Assembly (NCBI GenBank): GCA_037178625.1
Contig: JAWZXG010000032.1
Location: 1-64,000, forward strand
Source of the DNA: Skeletonema tropicum
Taxonomy: Eukaryota > Bacillariophyta > Thalassiosirophyceae > Thalassiosirales > Thalassiosiraceae
Direction of reading: 5' to 3'
DNA: 64,000 bases
Made by a program: the position numbers and the translations under genes. Below, in pieces: positions 24,593-35,536 of this stretch (the stretch's first letter is position 1; each line of letters opens with the position of its first letter). The notes under the pieces are model-generated. The model had not been told where the DNA came from. It saw only the letters and a program-made list of their open reading frames with translations, and made no database searches.

Positions 24593-25304
24593 CTAGGCAA
24601 AATAATCGCGTGGCAATTGGTATTCTTTCTTCGCTTCTTTCCATTTTTTGTTTGGGTTGGTTATGATTTCGGTGATGCGGTTTGTCAGGTCCTCTCTATT
24701 CTTTATTAAAGTACCACTCACTGCCTTTTGGTAAGTCGTTTTCGTCATTTTGTCGAGCTTTCTCTTGTTGTATCTTGTCTTGGTTTCTTCTGCCTTGCCG
24801 TCAAGGTACTTGACCCATTTGTCCCGCTTCTTGAAGAGTTTGCAGAGTTGGCCATCTTGGTTCGTCTTGCAATTGTGTAACCGTTCTACAGACACGCTCG
24901 GCCCTGTCCAATAAATCGCACTATCCGTCGGGTGCATAACATTTTTGGAACCAAGTGTTTTGCCCCTGCTGGTAGCAACGTATCCTGTCCCAAGGCACTG
25001 GCTTCTCTCCCAGAGCTCATCTGACGGATCTATCACCATGCGATTCCATCGATCGTCCTTGCCGAACCCGGCCTCCATGCCCTGGCAGCGGTGTATTGTG
25101 ATTGCGAATGCAATTTGCAGGGGCATGAACGTGGCAGTACAGCATCCTTTGTTGCAGATGTGAGTGTAGGGTGGTATTGGCACGTGCTGAGTGGAGTGGT
25201 GGAGTGGAGTGATTGCAAATTTGTGTAAAGAGGGATGATTGATCAGTGCCATGCTATATTTCGAATTCAAGAATACATTTCTACATTCACTCACCGTTGG
25301 ATTC
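24593..25304 (-). pseudogene. PIF1-like DNA helicase, C-terminal part (copy 2)
   Basis: It repeats the last ~237 codons of copy 1, including the motif V/VI segments and the candidate intron (25187-25294). Upstream of about 25305 the sequence is unrelated to copy 1 and belongs to the 3' end of the gene at 25291-26959. If that gene used the same donor, the join would put the helicase part out of frame. A few third-base changes separate the copies. It is most likely a dead fragment serving as 3' flank of the neighbour. Confidence 0.7.
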
Positions 25305-26959
25305 CCTTTTCCGACAGCTCTCCCAACATAGATCCAATAGTTCCAGACGCTTTTGTGTTCTGTGGAATTTCTCCAACTCCAACTGGCCGAGCTGCATTGC
25401 CATTATTGCTACGAAATACACCAGCATCGTCTGCTTCCAAGGGGGCGTTATCAACATTACCAACACCCATATTGGTGCCATCATTATCACGTTCTCCTGA
25501 CAGTCTAGCAACCGAAGTAGCATTACGACACGGATAATCCTTCACGGTAGAACCAGAAGACTCATGAAACAGGCGGTCGAGACAGCTGCGCGGAAGTCTA
25601 CTGGTAGACGGAGAATCATATAAATGATCGCGAATGGTTTGGCGGCCCACAAGACTGCGATCTTCTGAGCAGCGGCGATATGCGCGAACAGTAGCAGGTT
25701 GTTCCCCAGCATGATACAGCAACGCCGGAAGATTAGTTGGGTCAACTGCTGACTCCTCATCAGAAGGAGTAGACGCTGGTATGTCCGTTTCAGACGGATG
25801 ATGAGTATTCACTGGAGTTGCGGCACTACCATTGCTCTCTTTAGGGCACTGCTGTTCGATGTCATAATTTTTTGATGATTGCTTTAACTTTAACAAAGAA
25901 CTCGCCTGCTCGACAACGTCATAATCATTATTATTATCGCATGATCTCCATGATTTGCATGATGCATCAAATGCTTCTGCCTGCTCAAAGTTAGTGCATC
26001 TAACATGAGCGGGAGAGATGCAATCGCCTTGCTTTGTCTGCAGAAGAGGTATATCATGCTCGTTCTTGTTGTTGTCGACAACATCTTTTTTGTTGCCCGC
26101 TGTCACACCGCCATTGCTGAAGTAAATGAAAATAGGGATAAGTAAGGATAAGTGATTAGTTTTTGACATGACGACATTCATATGGGAGAAACAATACCAG
26201 TTCAAGTTTAAAATAAATTTGCATACATCACAATTTTATTTTTGGCATGAACTCTATGGAAGGTTAATACCACACAGCAAAAAGCGACTTAAATGTAGAT
26301 GAATGAGCGATCCTTTCTATGTTCGTACGATCACTCTACGTAATGTTTTACGCAGTGTTAAGCGTTTCGCTTATACATGAAATTCTGAATCACAAAAGAC
26401 GCTTCTTCCAATTTCAGCTCATCTTAACAATACACTTTCGGACTTACCCATTAGACAATATGCTGGAACACTCTGGAGCAGCCAACGACTGCAAGTTATG
26501 ACTGTTATTTACACAACGGCCATAATTCATTATTCCAGCTTTGCTTTCTGCATCCGATTTGTAGAACTGAGCCGAGCTTGAACCGTTACAGGTAACGTTG
26601 CGATTGGAAATGACATTGTAAGCGATAGATAATTGTTCCTGTCTGGTGCGATATAGATCAATTACGCATCCTAGCTCAGACAATACATGTTTTAGTTCAC
26701 GCATATTGCAAGAGGAAAGAACAAGCCTCAGAAGAGTATGTGGATCAGTAGAGTGTTCGAAGCATGGATTGCGCGATGATTGTAATTCTACTATTTCGCG
26801 GATGATATGATCGCCTACACGCACTTTCGGCCATTGGACTTTGTAAATTATTTGACGAATAGACAGAAATGAGCATCTAACACCCTTCCGAGCGCTCTTG
26901 CTGTTCACGTCGGAAGAGGATGGTTGCTGTTGCTGCGCTTTCTCTCTTGAAGTGTGCAT
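25291..26959 (-). CDS. Unrecognised two-exon gene, ~446 aa
   Basis: Exon 1 runs 26959-26448 and exon 2 26116-25291. The intron 26117-26447 (331 bp) has a strong donor (G then GTAAGT) and an acceptor with a long pyrimidine tract ending TTCAG; the join keeps the frame and gives LSNG-NGGV. The product begins with a Gln-rich, Ser-rich segment, has a central part with LKHVLSELGCVIDLYRTR, and a polar, low-complexity second half with no obvious domain, membrane segment or catalytic motif. The stop at 25291 lies inside the duplicated helicase sequence, so the last few codons come from that junction. I do not recognise a family; it could belong to a mobile element. The start ATG follows an in-frame stop six bases upstream. 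Confidence 0.5.
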
Positions 26960-27010
26960 ATTTTATACGGTCAATTTTGTTCGTGGTTTGGTTATGCCGG
27001 TCCGTAATGG

Positions 27011-27310
27011 TCACATATTTAAGATATTGATTTGCGTGCGAGGAATGTCATACGCAAGCCACTCATTATTATTTATGCACTCTTCTAATTGCATGTGGTG
27101 TTCCGTAGCATGATAGTCGATGAGTGGCTGCGCGGAAAAGTCACGGATGGCGACATGTTCTTCCTGCCAGCAGAGAAGCTGACACGTTGAAGTTAGGAGA
27201 GGAACAAGTGACGTCATATATTTGAGAATATGTAAAACGCGATCGGTATAAAGTACTGTCAAACGCGATCGGTAAATTATTTCGTCAAAAAGCCAACTCG
27301 GTTTTTGCAT
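27011..27310 (-). CDS. Small hypothetical reading frame, 99 aa
   Basis: It is an uninterrupted frame directly upstream of the two-exon gene in the same direction (51 bp apart). The sequence is well mixed rather than low-complexity, with segments such as IRDFSAQPLIDYH, so it might be a first exon or a remnant of an element protein. No domain is recognised. A direct repeat of AAACGCGATCGGTA (about 27235 and 27263) overlaps its N-terminal part. Confidence 0.3.
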   Translation of the reverse strand: MQKPSWLFDEIIYRSRLTVLYTDRVLHILKYMTSLVPLLTSTCQLLCWQEEHVAIRDFSAQPLIDYHATEHHMQLEECINNNEWLAYDIPRTQINILNM

Positions 27311-28190
27311 GATCGATGATCGTGCAGAAAAAGAGAAAAAGATGCCACCACAATGGCCTACAATGGCACCCCTAGTATGGCCGCCTATCTCAGTCCATGA
27401 GTATATTTCATAAGGTATCGATGGCCCATCCCTTAAACGACATTATGGCGATTTTTTCGCAGCAGTGTGGCGTTTCGGCTGCTGTAGGGGTGGAGATAAT
27501 ATCATTGCAATCCACTTCATTGAGATTTGAAATGAAAACAACCACCTTCCCTGCACCCATCGAAGATGATAAACATCTATAGGCACTACCCCTCCGCTAC
27601 CCATCGCCGATGATAATATGAAGTGAGATTCTGGTTGCTCGGAATGACCATTAAAGCCCCCCCACACCTCCAAAATACCAAGGACACAAGATGTGCACAA
27701 AATTGCATAAATAATTTGACACTCTAACACAACAATAAGCCTGTAGACGGCGGATCGAGCGGCTCTAAAGACCGCAACTCATCAACATTATTATATATAA
27801 GAAGTGTCGGCTATTTATTGTCCATAATATTGCAATAGGCTGGATAAAAATAGCAACATCATAGACAGAAATGACATTTATGTAGCATGTATTAGTCATT
27901 TATTTATGCGGTGTAGACAGTTGTAATAATAAAACCCTGCGGCTGAATAGTTGCAAAGGGTGTTGTCTGCGATATAGTTCACTGGATATTACTATTGGTA
28001 GGGTTTGTGCAACGTGGTGGCTATGAGAGTAGCGGCTATGATGTTAGATACTGACTGTCGAACGAAAAAACATGCATGCATGCAGTTGTGCTCGGAAAGC
28101 GCGCTGCACTTTTTTGTTAGCTGCTATCAAAATCTTATGCATCTACGATGCAATTTTGCTTGGAACGGCTCTAAGTAAGTAAGTGAGTAT
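27311..28190. other. Intergenic region; no gene seen
   Basis: It is AT-rich sequence with an alternating CATGCATGCATG palindrome at about 28071-28082 and no reading frame that looks coding. It ends at the mariner-type left inverted repeat. Confidence 0.4.
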
Positions 28191-30884
28191 GTACTTCCTT
28201 CGGAGCACGATAAATCGGCCTCCCAAAATTTTTTTTGAAAGCTAGGCCTGTACTCCACACGTAAACTGTCTAATAAAATAAAAAATTATTTAGAATATGT
28301 TTTTGACCTCCAGTGTGGCTGATTCAAATTTCAAATCTGCACTTGTCAAAAAGACGATGACAACAAACCGTTACTACAGCCGAAACATGCTGCCTCTTTC
28401 ATCGATACCATCCGTAGTGACCGTCGGCGCCCTTCTGACGATCGAAGGGGAGAGGAGATACAATTGCCCTGATAGTGAAGGGGGGACTGGCTATGTCTCC
28501 CGTGTCCATACTGATGGAACATTTGACATCAACCTCACCGTTGGCGGCCGCCTTGAAAAAAACGTTCATCCACGGCGTATCCAGAGTAGTAATCCTCTTG
28601 TCACCTCCGCACGTCGTCGGGGAAATATTAATGATGATGCTGCAACAGGACCATCTCTACTGTCTCACAATTATATTCGGCCTCAGGGTGAGCGGCTACC
28701 ATCTCCAAATAATACAGTTGGTGCCGATGCAACGACCGTTGCTGCAAACGATAGCAACTTTTCATTACTGACAACTTATCAAGTCATCCAACAATGCTCT
28801 GGTTGGGACCCAAAATACAGCAACAAACCACACCCACTTATTTCTATGTTGGAGTGGGGCAAGAAAAAGCAACCGTGTGGTTGGGCGAGATGGCATGACG
28901 CTCGTTTGCGGGATAACGGCACCAAACGTGATGTGTCAGGACAACTCACCGCAGATCAGAATATTCTCCTTGTCAACATGAAGAAGGAGACAGATAAATA
29001 TGGAATCCTAACAGAGCTGGCTAAGAGTAGGGGGGTCAAAGGCATGGGTCCCAATGCTTTGTTGCAACATGCATTTGGTGTTGGGAAGACGAAGGTAAAA
29101 GAGTGCATCTTGAAGTTTAATGAAAAGAACGGCACGGTGGAGCGTAAAGAGCGGAGCGATGCTGGGAAGACGCTGACGAATTCGAAGAAGAAGAGGGATC
29201 AGGTAGTCACTCCAAAAAATTACTTTAAGAAGTTGAGGCGCAAGCAGCACTCGGGGGAGGTGTTCACGGATCGTGAACTCAATGAAGCATATGCGGATTT
29301 GAGTGAGGCGGAACGGCTGGCATGCGCTCAAGGTGCAGCCGGTTTGAAGAATCAGCTGGAGACCCTTGAAGCAGAGGTCCAACGAGTGATGCAGCATACA
29401 AACGGATGCATCAGCTGGAGAAGATTAGCAGAACAAATTGCTGGAGGAGCCAAAAATGTCCAGCCGATTGGGCACCATGCATTGGCAAGATGGGTGATGG
29501 GCACGAATGGTTTCCGCTACACCGAGACGCAAACACTTCCACAATGTACATCCGAGCAAACCAAACAATCGCGGATGAAATGGGCTGTTGCATTCCATAT
29601 CTTTTGGGACGGGGCAAGGATGGTGGCACAGAAAGTGCAGGTTCTCTACACAAACATTGACGAGAAGTGGTTTTATTCCTTGGTTATCCGGAGGCACAAT
29701 AAAGTTGTTCCATTTTTCGGATGTGCTCCTGTTTTCCACCGCATTCACCACAAAAACAACACTGATAAGTTGCTTGTCATTTGTGTTGTTGGCTTCGCAC
29801 CGACAAATAATGACATGAGGAGCGGTGGCACAGGGCACAAGATCTTGATGACTCGATGCGGCGGGATGGTAAAAGCACAGAAGGACTCGTACAAGCGTGT
29901 GTACAATGAGGATGGGACGTACAATTATCCACATATTGCAGAGAATATGCTTCGCAAGAAAGGAGAGTACTACTTTGAAAACTGGGAGATCTGTTTTGCG
30001 GCAGCTATCCTTGAGTGCAATGGAGGAGACGACTTTGTTAAGGAGAAGAATGGACTGAGCTATGGTGTCAGGAAGGTAACCCAGCCACTGATGGAAGATG
30101 ATGAAAATTACACGCCCAATCTGGCGACAATGGAAGCTCCAAGTCGGAAGGTGGTCGGTGTCAAGGTGTGCGAGGTGATTGAAGGAGTCGATATAGACAA
30201 GATGAAGAAGCTAAAGTACGATCTTCCAAATGTTGATGATTACGACATCAGTGAATATCTTGACTTTGATGAGCTACAAATCATTGCAGGTGACGTTGAT
30301 GACACAGACTACGACAACTTCACCGATGAAGAGAAGGAGAGGTACAACAAGTTTGGTAAGGCTTTTGAAGACATGAGTGCAATTGAGTATCCGACCAATG
30401 ACGAATAATTCTATACACGGAAAAATAGGAATAAATAAATAATCGATATAGATTTACGAAGAAATCACATCTATTATCATCGTGTATCTGAACTCTGAAG
30501 GAGTAATCAGAAGTAGAGGCACTTCATCGGTCAGCGCTGCACGCACAAAGTTATGCGAATTAAGGAGGCAAAAACTTTATTTCATAAACCGACAACACAA
30601 TATGCTCTGCTGCTGTAGTCCGCTGACAGAAGGTACCTTTGGTTTGGAGTCGGCAACAACTCTGGGGCTGTCAATGAAGGCCCTATTGGGCCTGTCGATC
30701 ATGGTGAGTACAGCGAGGTGCCGGGTGCTGATGGAGGAGTTCTCATCCACACTCAAGGCCTCGTCAGTTTAAAATACATGTTTTTTAAGTTAGTATGGAA
30801 AATATGTGACCTACAGTGAACATGCGCGCCTAGCTTTAAATTTTTTTTTGGGAAGCCGATTTATCCCGCACCGAAGTAAGTACT
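28191..30884 (+). mobile_element. Tc1/mariner-type element with ~58-bp terminal inverted repeats
   Basis: The left end (28191-28248) and the inverted right end (about 30826-30884) share GTACTT, TTCGG, GATAAATCGG, CTCCC/TTCCC, an A/T run and AAAGCTAGGC in the same order. TA dinucleotides lie within one or two bases outside both ends, compatible with the TA target used by this superfamily, but the exact duplication is blurred. The element is 2.7 kb and encodes one transposase-like protein. Confidence 0.75.
28297..30408 (+). CDS. Mariner-type transposase, internally deleted, 703 aa
   Basis: The N-terminal ~100 residues contain a Tudor/SH3-like segment (about 47-95, with GTGYVSRVH). A conserved block at 150-210 (WGKKKQPCGWARWHD) and a helical, basic DNA-binding region follow. 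The start of the DDE domain is clear: NIDEKWFYS around Asp455, as in plant-type mariner proteins. The next expected parts, a DN-type second Asp and the third Asp, are not visible. After FENWEI (near residue 560) the protein passes directly to an acidic C-terminal tail rich in Asp and Glu. An in-frame internal deletion is the simplest reading, so the protein may bind DNA but should not cut it. The first ATG was taken; MTTNRYYS, 22 codons later, is an alternative. Confidence 0.75.
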   Translation: MFLTSSVADSNFKSALVKKTMTTNRYYSRNMLPLSSIPSVVTVGALLTIEGERRYNCPDSEGGTGYVSRVHTDGTFDINLTVGGRLEKNVHPRRIQSSNPLVTSARRRGNINDDAATGPSLLSHNYIRPQGERLPSPNNTVGADATTVAANDSNFSLLTTYQVIQQCSGWDPKYSNKPHPLISMLEWGKKKQPCGWARWHDARLRDNGTKRDVSGQLTADQNILLVNMKKETDKYGILTELAKSRGVKGMGPNALLQHAFGVGKTKVKECILKFNEKNGTVERKERSDAGKTLTNSKKKRDQVVTPKNYFKKLRRKQHSGEVFTDRELNEAYADLSEAERLACAQGAAGLKNQLETLEAEVQRVMQHTNGCISWRRLAEQIAGGAKNVQPIGHHALARWVMGTNGFRYTETQTLPQCTSEQTKQSRMKWAVAFHIFWDGARMVAQKVQVLYTNIDEKWFYSLVIRRHNKVVPFFGCAPVFHRIHHKNNTDKLLVICVVGFAPTNNDMRSGGTGHKILMTRCGGMVKAQKDSYKRVYNEDGTYNYPHIAENMLRKKGEYYFENWEICFAAAILECNGGDDFVKEKNGLSYGVRKVTQPLMEDDENYTPNLATMEAPSRKVVGVKVCEVIEGVDIDKMKKLKYDLPNVDDYDISEYLDFDELQIIAGDVDDTDYDNFTDEEKERYNKFGKAFEDMSAIEYPTNDE

Positions 30885-31232
30885 ATAAAACGTTTCTGTT
30901 ATAAGAATGTTATTAAACAAGCATTGCAGAGCAACTTTATAGACGGATACATTGCAAAAAAAAATCCAACACGAAATCCACAGAATAATTTTGTCATCAT
31001 GACACATTTATGTTACAACAACAAGCATTGCAGAGCAAATTTATAGACGGGTACATTGCATAAAAAAAAAACAGGCCCCGAGGGCCCGCGCCGCACTACA
31101 CACCATACACAACATGCAGTCACAAATCGCCGCGCGCACCATTTCATATTATTCAACACCACAATCAGCCCAGGCACATCATCATCAAAAAGTGATTTTT
31201 TGATCATCTTCTGCTGAAAATCCTCTTCTCGT
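30885..31232. other. Intergenic region
   Basis: No gene is seen. It contains a near-duplicated phrase around AAGCATTGCAGAGCAA (30920 and 31022) and A-rich runs, and probably includes the 3' flank of the glycosyltransferase gene to the right. Confidence 0.4.
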
Positions 31233-32786
31233 TCAATAATTCACTTTTACTCCCGCCCTTTCAAAAGTCTGTACAATCCCTCCCTGGTTATTCGCCAAAG
31301 GAAAGGTAATTTCATGCTTCATTCTCTGCTTTGATCCATTCAATACTCCCCATGTCCTGTGGGATGTTTGATTTAGCCATTCAATTAGTGTGGCAGCACA
31401 ATCCATACGGTTACCATCTGCACCAACATCACAGAAGTAGTGTGGGTGGAAATGTTCCTCCGCATCTACTTGATGCTCCCGAAGTGGTTGTTTTGCTTTG
31501 TGCATCATGAATGAGAGCGGTGCAGACTGTGTAAAGGAAGAATAGGTACCTGCCAGGACTGAATTGCATCTGGTGAACAAGTACATATCTAGCCACATAT
31601 CCTCCCATCCCTTCAAACATTTGCTAGTATCATCATACTTGTGGTTCCAGGTGACACTTCCTCCTTCCTCTACAAATGTTTGATCAGATGATACAAATGG
31701 GATCTCGCAGGTTTTATTTGAATATTCTTGCAGTTTTGGTATGACTGATCCTGTATCGGTGCCCACGTATACCATTAGCGGTTTCTTGGTGAAGTAGTGA
31801 GAATGTTTGTCTTTGTAATCACACAAGAGCAAAACAACCCTCTTGAGCCATCCATCCAAATCATTCATTCCTCTACCCTTATGCGCAAAGTCTCCGCTTT
31901 CTCCATTCCCTGCCCGAATATGTAGGCCAAAGACCGTATGTGCATTGAATCTAGTTGCCTCCATAACTTTTTGAATTCTTGCCTTGTGCTTGTGTTCAAA
32001 TAACAGCATTAACTGATGATACATCTGATAATCAGTTTCTTCTTTCAGTAGTGTATTGCCCTGCCTCAGATAATCAATGGGCCAGATCGGCTTAGCATGA
32101 AAATACCCTGGCACCTCATTGTTCAAATTGATTACCTGTTTTTTACCTTAGTTATCAAACGTCATGTTTGGCCGAGGAAAAAGATTTGGATTTTGAAATA
32201 GATTCTCATCCCCAAAGAATGGAATATCTACCATGAGCTGCCCCTCGCCAATCAAGTAGTTATAAATTGCAAAGATGCCATCATGCTCATGGCGGCATAC
32301 AGGATTGTGAGTGGGCCAAATTCTCGGAATTTGATACAGCATGGCGAGATGATACGCAGATGAGAGACGAAGGAGTTGATGACCGAGGCCATTCATTGCG
32401 CGATATATCATCTGGATAGGTTCCTCATCTACGGATAGGTCGAGCGATCGGTTACGCACTACTTGGAGCCATTCCAAGTAGGGAGCATCGTCATCACCAT
32501 AGTAATTGTTGGAAGGTGCTGAATGATTCCTTAATATTGTTGCTGCTGGTGCAGAAAAAAATTGGCTAGGGTCCAGTAGTAGATTGGAAAATAAAAATAG
32601 AAAAACGAAGATGAGCCATGGCACCGCTATCCGAGGTATTTGAGCAGTCGGCGCTTTCCATCTTCTCTGCCTTCTTGGTGCTTGCTCCTGTGCTGCAAAA
32701 GGAGCATTGCCAATGGGGCGCGATTGGTTTTCCCTGTAATATGAGGGAGGGTCTGAAGGGGGGTCTCTTGGCGGCGTCATCGTCAT
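31233..32786 (-). CDS. Fucosyltransferase/NodZ-like type II membrane glycosyltransferase, with one in-frame stop
   Basis: The frame spans 517 codons with a single TAA at 32148-32150 (codon 213). The protein has a Pro-rich cytoplasmic tail, a membrane anchor at 53-71, a stem with N-glycosylation sites, then NGLGHQLLRLSSAY (132-145) and GLHIRAGNGESGDF (about 287-300), which resemble the nucleotide-sugar binding part of the NodZ/alpha-1,6- and O-fucosyltransferase fold. The C-terminal part has several Cys and a TRCNSVLAGTYSSFTQSAP segment that fits the second half of that fold. The stop may be a real inactivation, a sequencing error, or lie in a 96-nt intron (32136-32231; GTAGAT donor, CAG acceptor, TAACTAAG branch-like word) whose removal keeps the frame. 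The donor sugar is inferred by fold only. Confidence 0.6.
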
Positions 32787-32860
32787 TTCGTTTTCTTTAT
32801 TTCATCACCATCTGGCCGGGAGCGGCTATCATAAGTAGGCAGCGGCAGGCAATTGTATCT

Positions 32861-33079
32861 GCAGTTTTACTGCTGGTAAGAAAATGGCGGCAAAGCGGTC
32901 TGGCCTTTACCTGCAGTTGAACTGCAGGTAAGGAACATAAGGAACAGAAGTAGTGTTCCTACGTACATCGTACGGAGGGGGAAATGGGAAAAAAGAGGAT
33001 GCGAACCCAAGTGTGTAAAAGGGGGGCAAAGGTACATAGGAATTAATATTACCTTACCAGCAGTTTTACTGCAGGTAAG
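32861..33079. repeat. Cluster of PstI-type palindromes
   Basis: TTACCTGCAGTT-G-AACTGCAGGTAA (about 32906-32930) is a perfect palindrome with 12-bp arms. CAGTTTTACTGCTGGTAA near 32861 and TTACCAGCAGT-TTT-ACTGCAGGTAA at 33055-33079 are related. They lie just upstream of the glycosyltransferase start and at the outer edge of the next inverted-repeat element. Confidence 0.7.
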
Positions 33080-35218
33080 GGATTTCTACGTACATAGCCT
33101 GGTATGTTTTCTACGGTAACCAGCAACAGAGCGAGTCAAAATCTAAAAGAGGAGGATTTAGATCTAAATAGCTCTGACTACGAGAAAGAGGGTAAGAATC
33201 AGGGTAAGAATTTTCTTACCCTCAGGGTAAGAATTCTTACCCTGATTCTTACCCTGCAGGGTAAGAATTCTTACCCTGATTCTTACCCTGATTCTTACCC
33301 TGCAAATATTTTCCCCCTTGCCTCATCGCCAACTCTTGCCTCTTGCTTGCCCCATCCACCATGCCATGACGATGATACTTATATCCCTCTGCCTTGTTGC
33401 TATTTCTGACCTCTGGGACATGAACACAGTCTATTACTCGACAACCTGACACTATATGGTGACATTCGATGAGGTGATTTCCGTTCAAACCGTCTAGAAC
33501 TGTCGGCATGGGTCACCTACGCGGGCACTATGGTTACAGCGATTATCCAACGATGCAGTGGCACAACTGATGAGAATGGTGGGAATATTATAACAAAAGA
33601 GCGAGATGATGGTTCTAATACAACAATATAGTGGTTTTGATGGACATAGTGGCGTCTCGTCTCCGTGTGGTGCGGTTGAGGTGACAATCTGGTCATGAGT
33701 GGCTTGTGTCAGTTAATAATCACGTTGACGTCGTGGGAGGCATTACACCTTGAAGGAGGATGCTGATCCAGAGGCTATTGCATGCAACAATATAATTTTG
33801 AAGTGGATATACTTTCAATGGACTGCCACTGCTGTTTTCTTCTGCTGGCACCCTTTCATCATCAATCTCAATACGTACTACGGCTTCAGTGGACACAAAA
33901 GCTTACAATAAATCTGAGATATTTATCGGGTGACTTCCTACTCAGCTTTAGTAGCAGAGGCAACGTGAGTGTCGATAACTATGTCATCTCTTCGGAAGGA
34001 TTCGGCAATTTCCATTGTTATCATCCTATTTGCGGCATTCTGTATTAGAGATGAAGCATCAACCAGGAACGAATCTGCTATGAAGTAAGAGATGAATAGG
34101 GTGACAAACAAACAACGAACAATACATGCAACCACCAGTAGACGGAATCATTTGGATCTAGGGTTGGCAAATGTTTCTTGAGATGCACTGTACTGGAGGG
34201 ACCATGCGGCAACATTATCTAAGAAGGCTTGTCAGCTAGAAGAAAAGATAGTCTATTTGACGCAACCGTGATGCATGTATGTGTCTTCCTGCTGACCCAT
34301 GCAACAATACACATTAAAATGAGAAATAACACACATAATATAAAGAGATTAATAATCCTTATATTCATAATAACATTATCTTAGACGCAACCTACACACA
34401 AGCACTTGCCTTGTCTTCTACAGAGATTACAGAAGTTGATTGTTAATTCAAGGCTGCAACACTGGAAAATAAACAGCACGACGGCTTGCTCTTGAGATAT
34501 AATGTGGACTCTAGTTCATATATTAATAGGTTAGGAGAGTAATTGCAATAAAATGTGTTGCTGTGTATATTACTACCATCCTAATGAGATGCTATGTCCG
34601 CACACGAATCTGTTCACAAAACACCCGCAAGACATCGCCTAAGTGGATCAAAATCAGATACCATGGCGTTATGAACACCCCTACCAGCCATCTATATTAA
34701 TATGGTACTGAGAGTACTACGGGGGCCTTGTGGAACGATTATTGCGTTTCCTCGTCGACGTTATTTGACACCTGCAGCAAAATAGACCAAAAATCGATGC
34801 GTTAGATATAGCCGCCGATACGTCTGCAGGCTCTCAATTTCATGACTTCCCGAGTACATCAACGTTTTCTACGTCAAAAACTGATCTAGATCATAGCTTT
34901 ACAATGCGTTGGAGTCCTAATTGATTGTGCTATGGCATAGCCCACCATGATGGCTGTGATGCTGCTGTGATGGGTGATGGGTTGAAATGTTTTTGGAAAA
35001 GTTGGCGAAGAAATATTCTACCCTGACAGAGAGGGTAAGAATCAGGGTAAGAATCAGGGTAAGAATTCTTACCCTGATTCTTACCCTGCAGGGTAAGAAT
35101 TCTTACCCTGATTCTTACCCTGATTCTTACCCTTTCTCGTAGTCATCGCCAATTAGATCTAAATCCTAATATTTTAGATTTTGACTCACTCTGTTGCAGC
35201 ACAGTAAAACTGCTGGTA
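33055..35218. mobile_element. 2.2-kb element with long inverted repeats made of GGTAAGAATCA words
   Basis: The left arm (33055-33302) and right arm (35031-35218) are inverted copies, sharing TACCAGCAGTTTTACTG, GAGTCAAAATCTAAAA, GGATTTAGATCTAA and GACTACGAGAAAG in order. The inner part of each arm is a run of ~12-bp GGTAAGAATCAG / CTGATTCTTACC words that switch orientation several times. The interior (33303-35030) shows no convincing gene. No target duplication is evident. It resembles a foldback or MITE-like element, with related palindromes spreading into 32861-33054. Confidence 0.7.
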
Positions 35219-35536
35219 TGAAATGTAGGAGTTCATATGACTGATCAAATCAGTCACGATCGGCTAATGAATGACCATGACCACCACTGAAGAGTCCCGA
35301 GTCCCGAGAGCGAGCCATGGAGACGATTTCTCAGCTCAGCGATAGCGAGCGGAGGGAGCATGGCATTGGAATTATCGGCCAACCGACACAGTCGAGAATA
35401 GAACTCCCATTGTAGTCGACGAAAGGATGGTGCTGTACGCTGTACCATACTGGAAGGAAAAGCAAGTATTCTATCTCCCCAAAATTATCAGCAGCGATCT
35501 CATCATCTTATTATTATCTAACCATAGCGCAACAGC

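Larger units (their letters stand above)
23275..25304. repeat. Direct duplication of a PIF1-like helicase 3' half (~0.85 kb, period 1182)
   Basis: 23275-24122 and 24458-25304 are direct copies with few differences, some of them synonymous. The right boundary of both copies lies about ten bases inside the exon, next to a GT-AG splice donor. The 335 bp between the copies are the more upstream part of the helicase exon and are present only once. Confidence 0.85.

Noticed and set aside
23275..25304. Calling the helicase region a Helitron
   Set aside because: No Rep/HUH motif and no TC...CTRR ends with a terminal hairpin could be shown; only PIF1-like helicase ends are present.
29425..29934. 169-codon minus-strand frame
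   Set aside because: It is the antisense of the transposase coding sequence.
30482..30772. 96-codon frame between the mariner-type transposase and its right end
   Set aside because: No resemblance to the missing catalytic motifs in any frame; treated as non-coding element sequence.
33180..33302. Short alternating 12-mers as a CRISPR array
   Set aside because: There are no unique spacers between repeats, orientation flips within the run, and the genome is eukaryotic.
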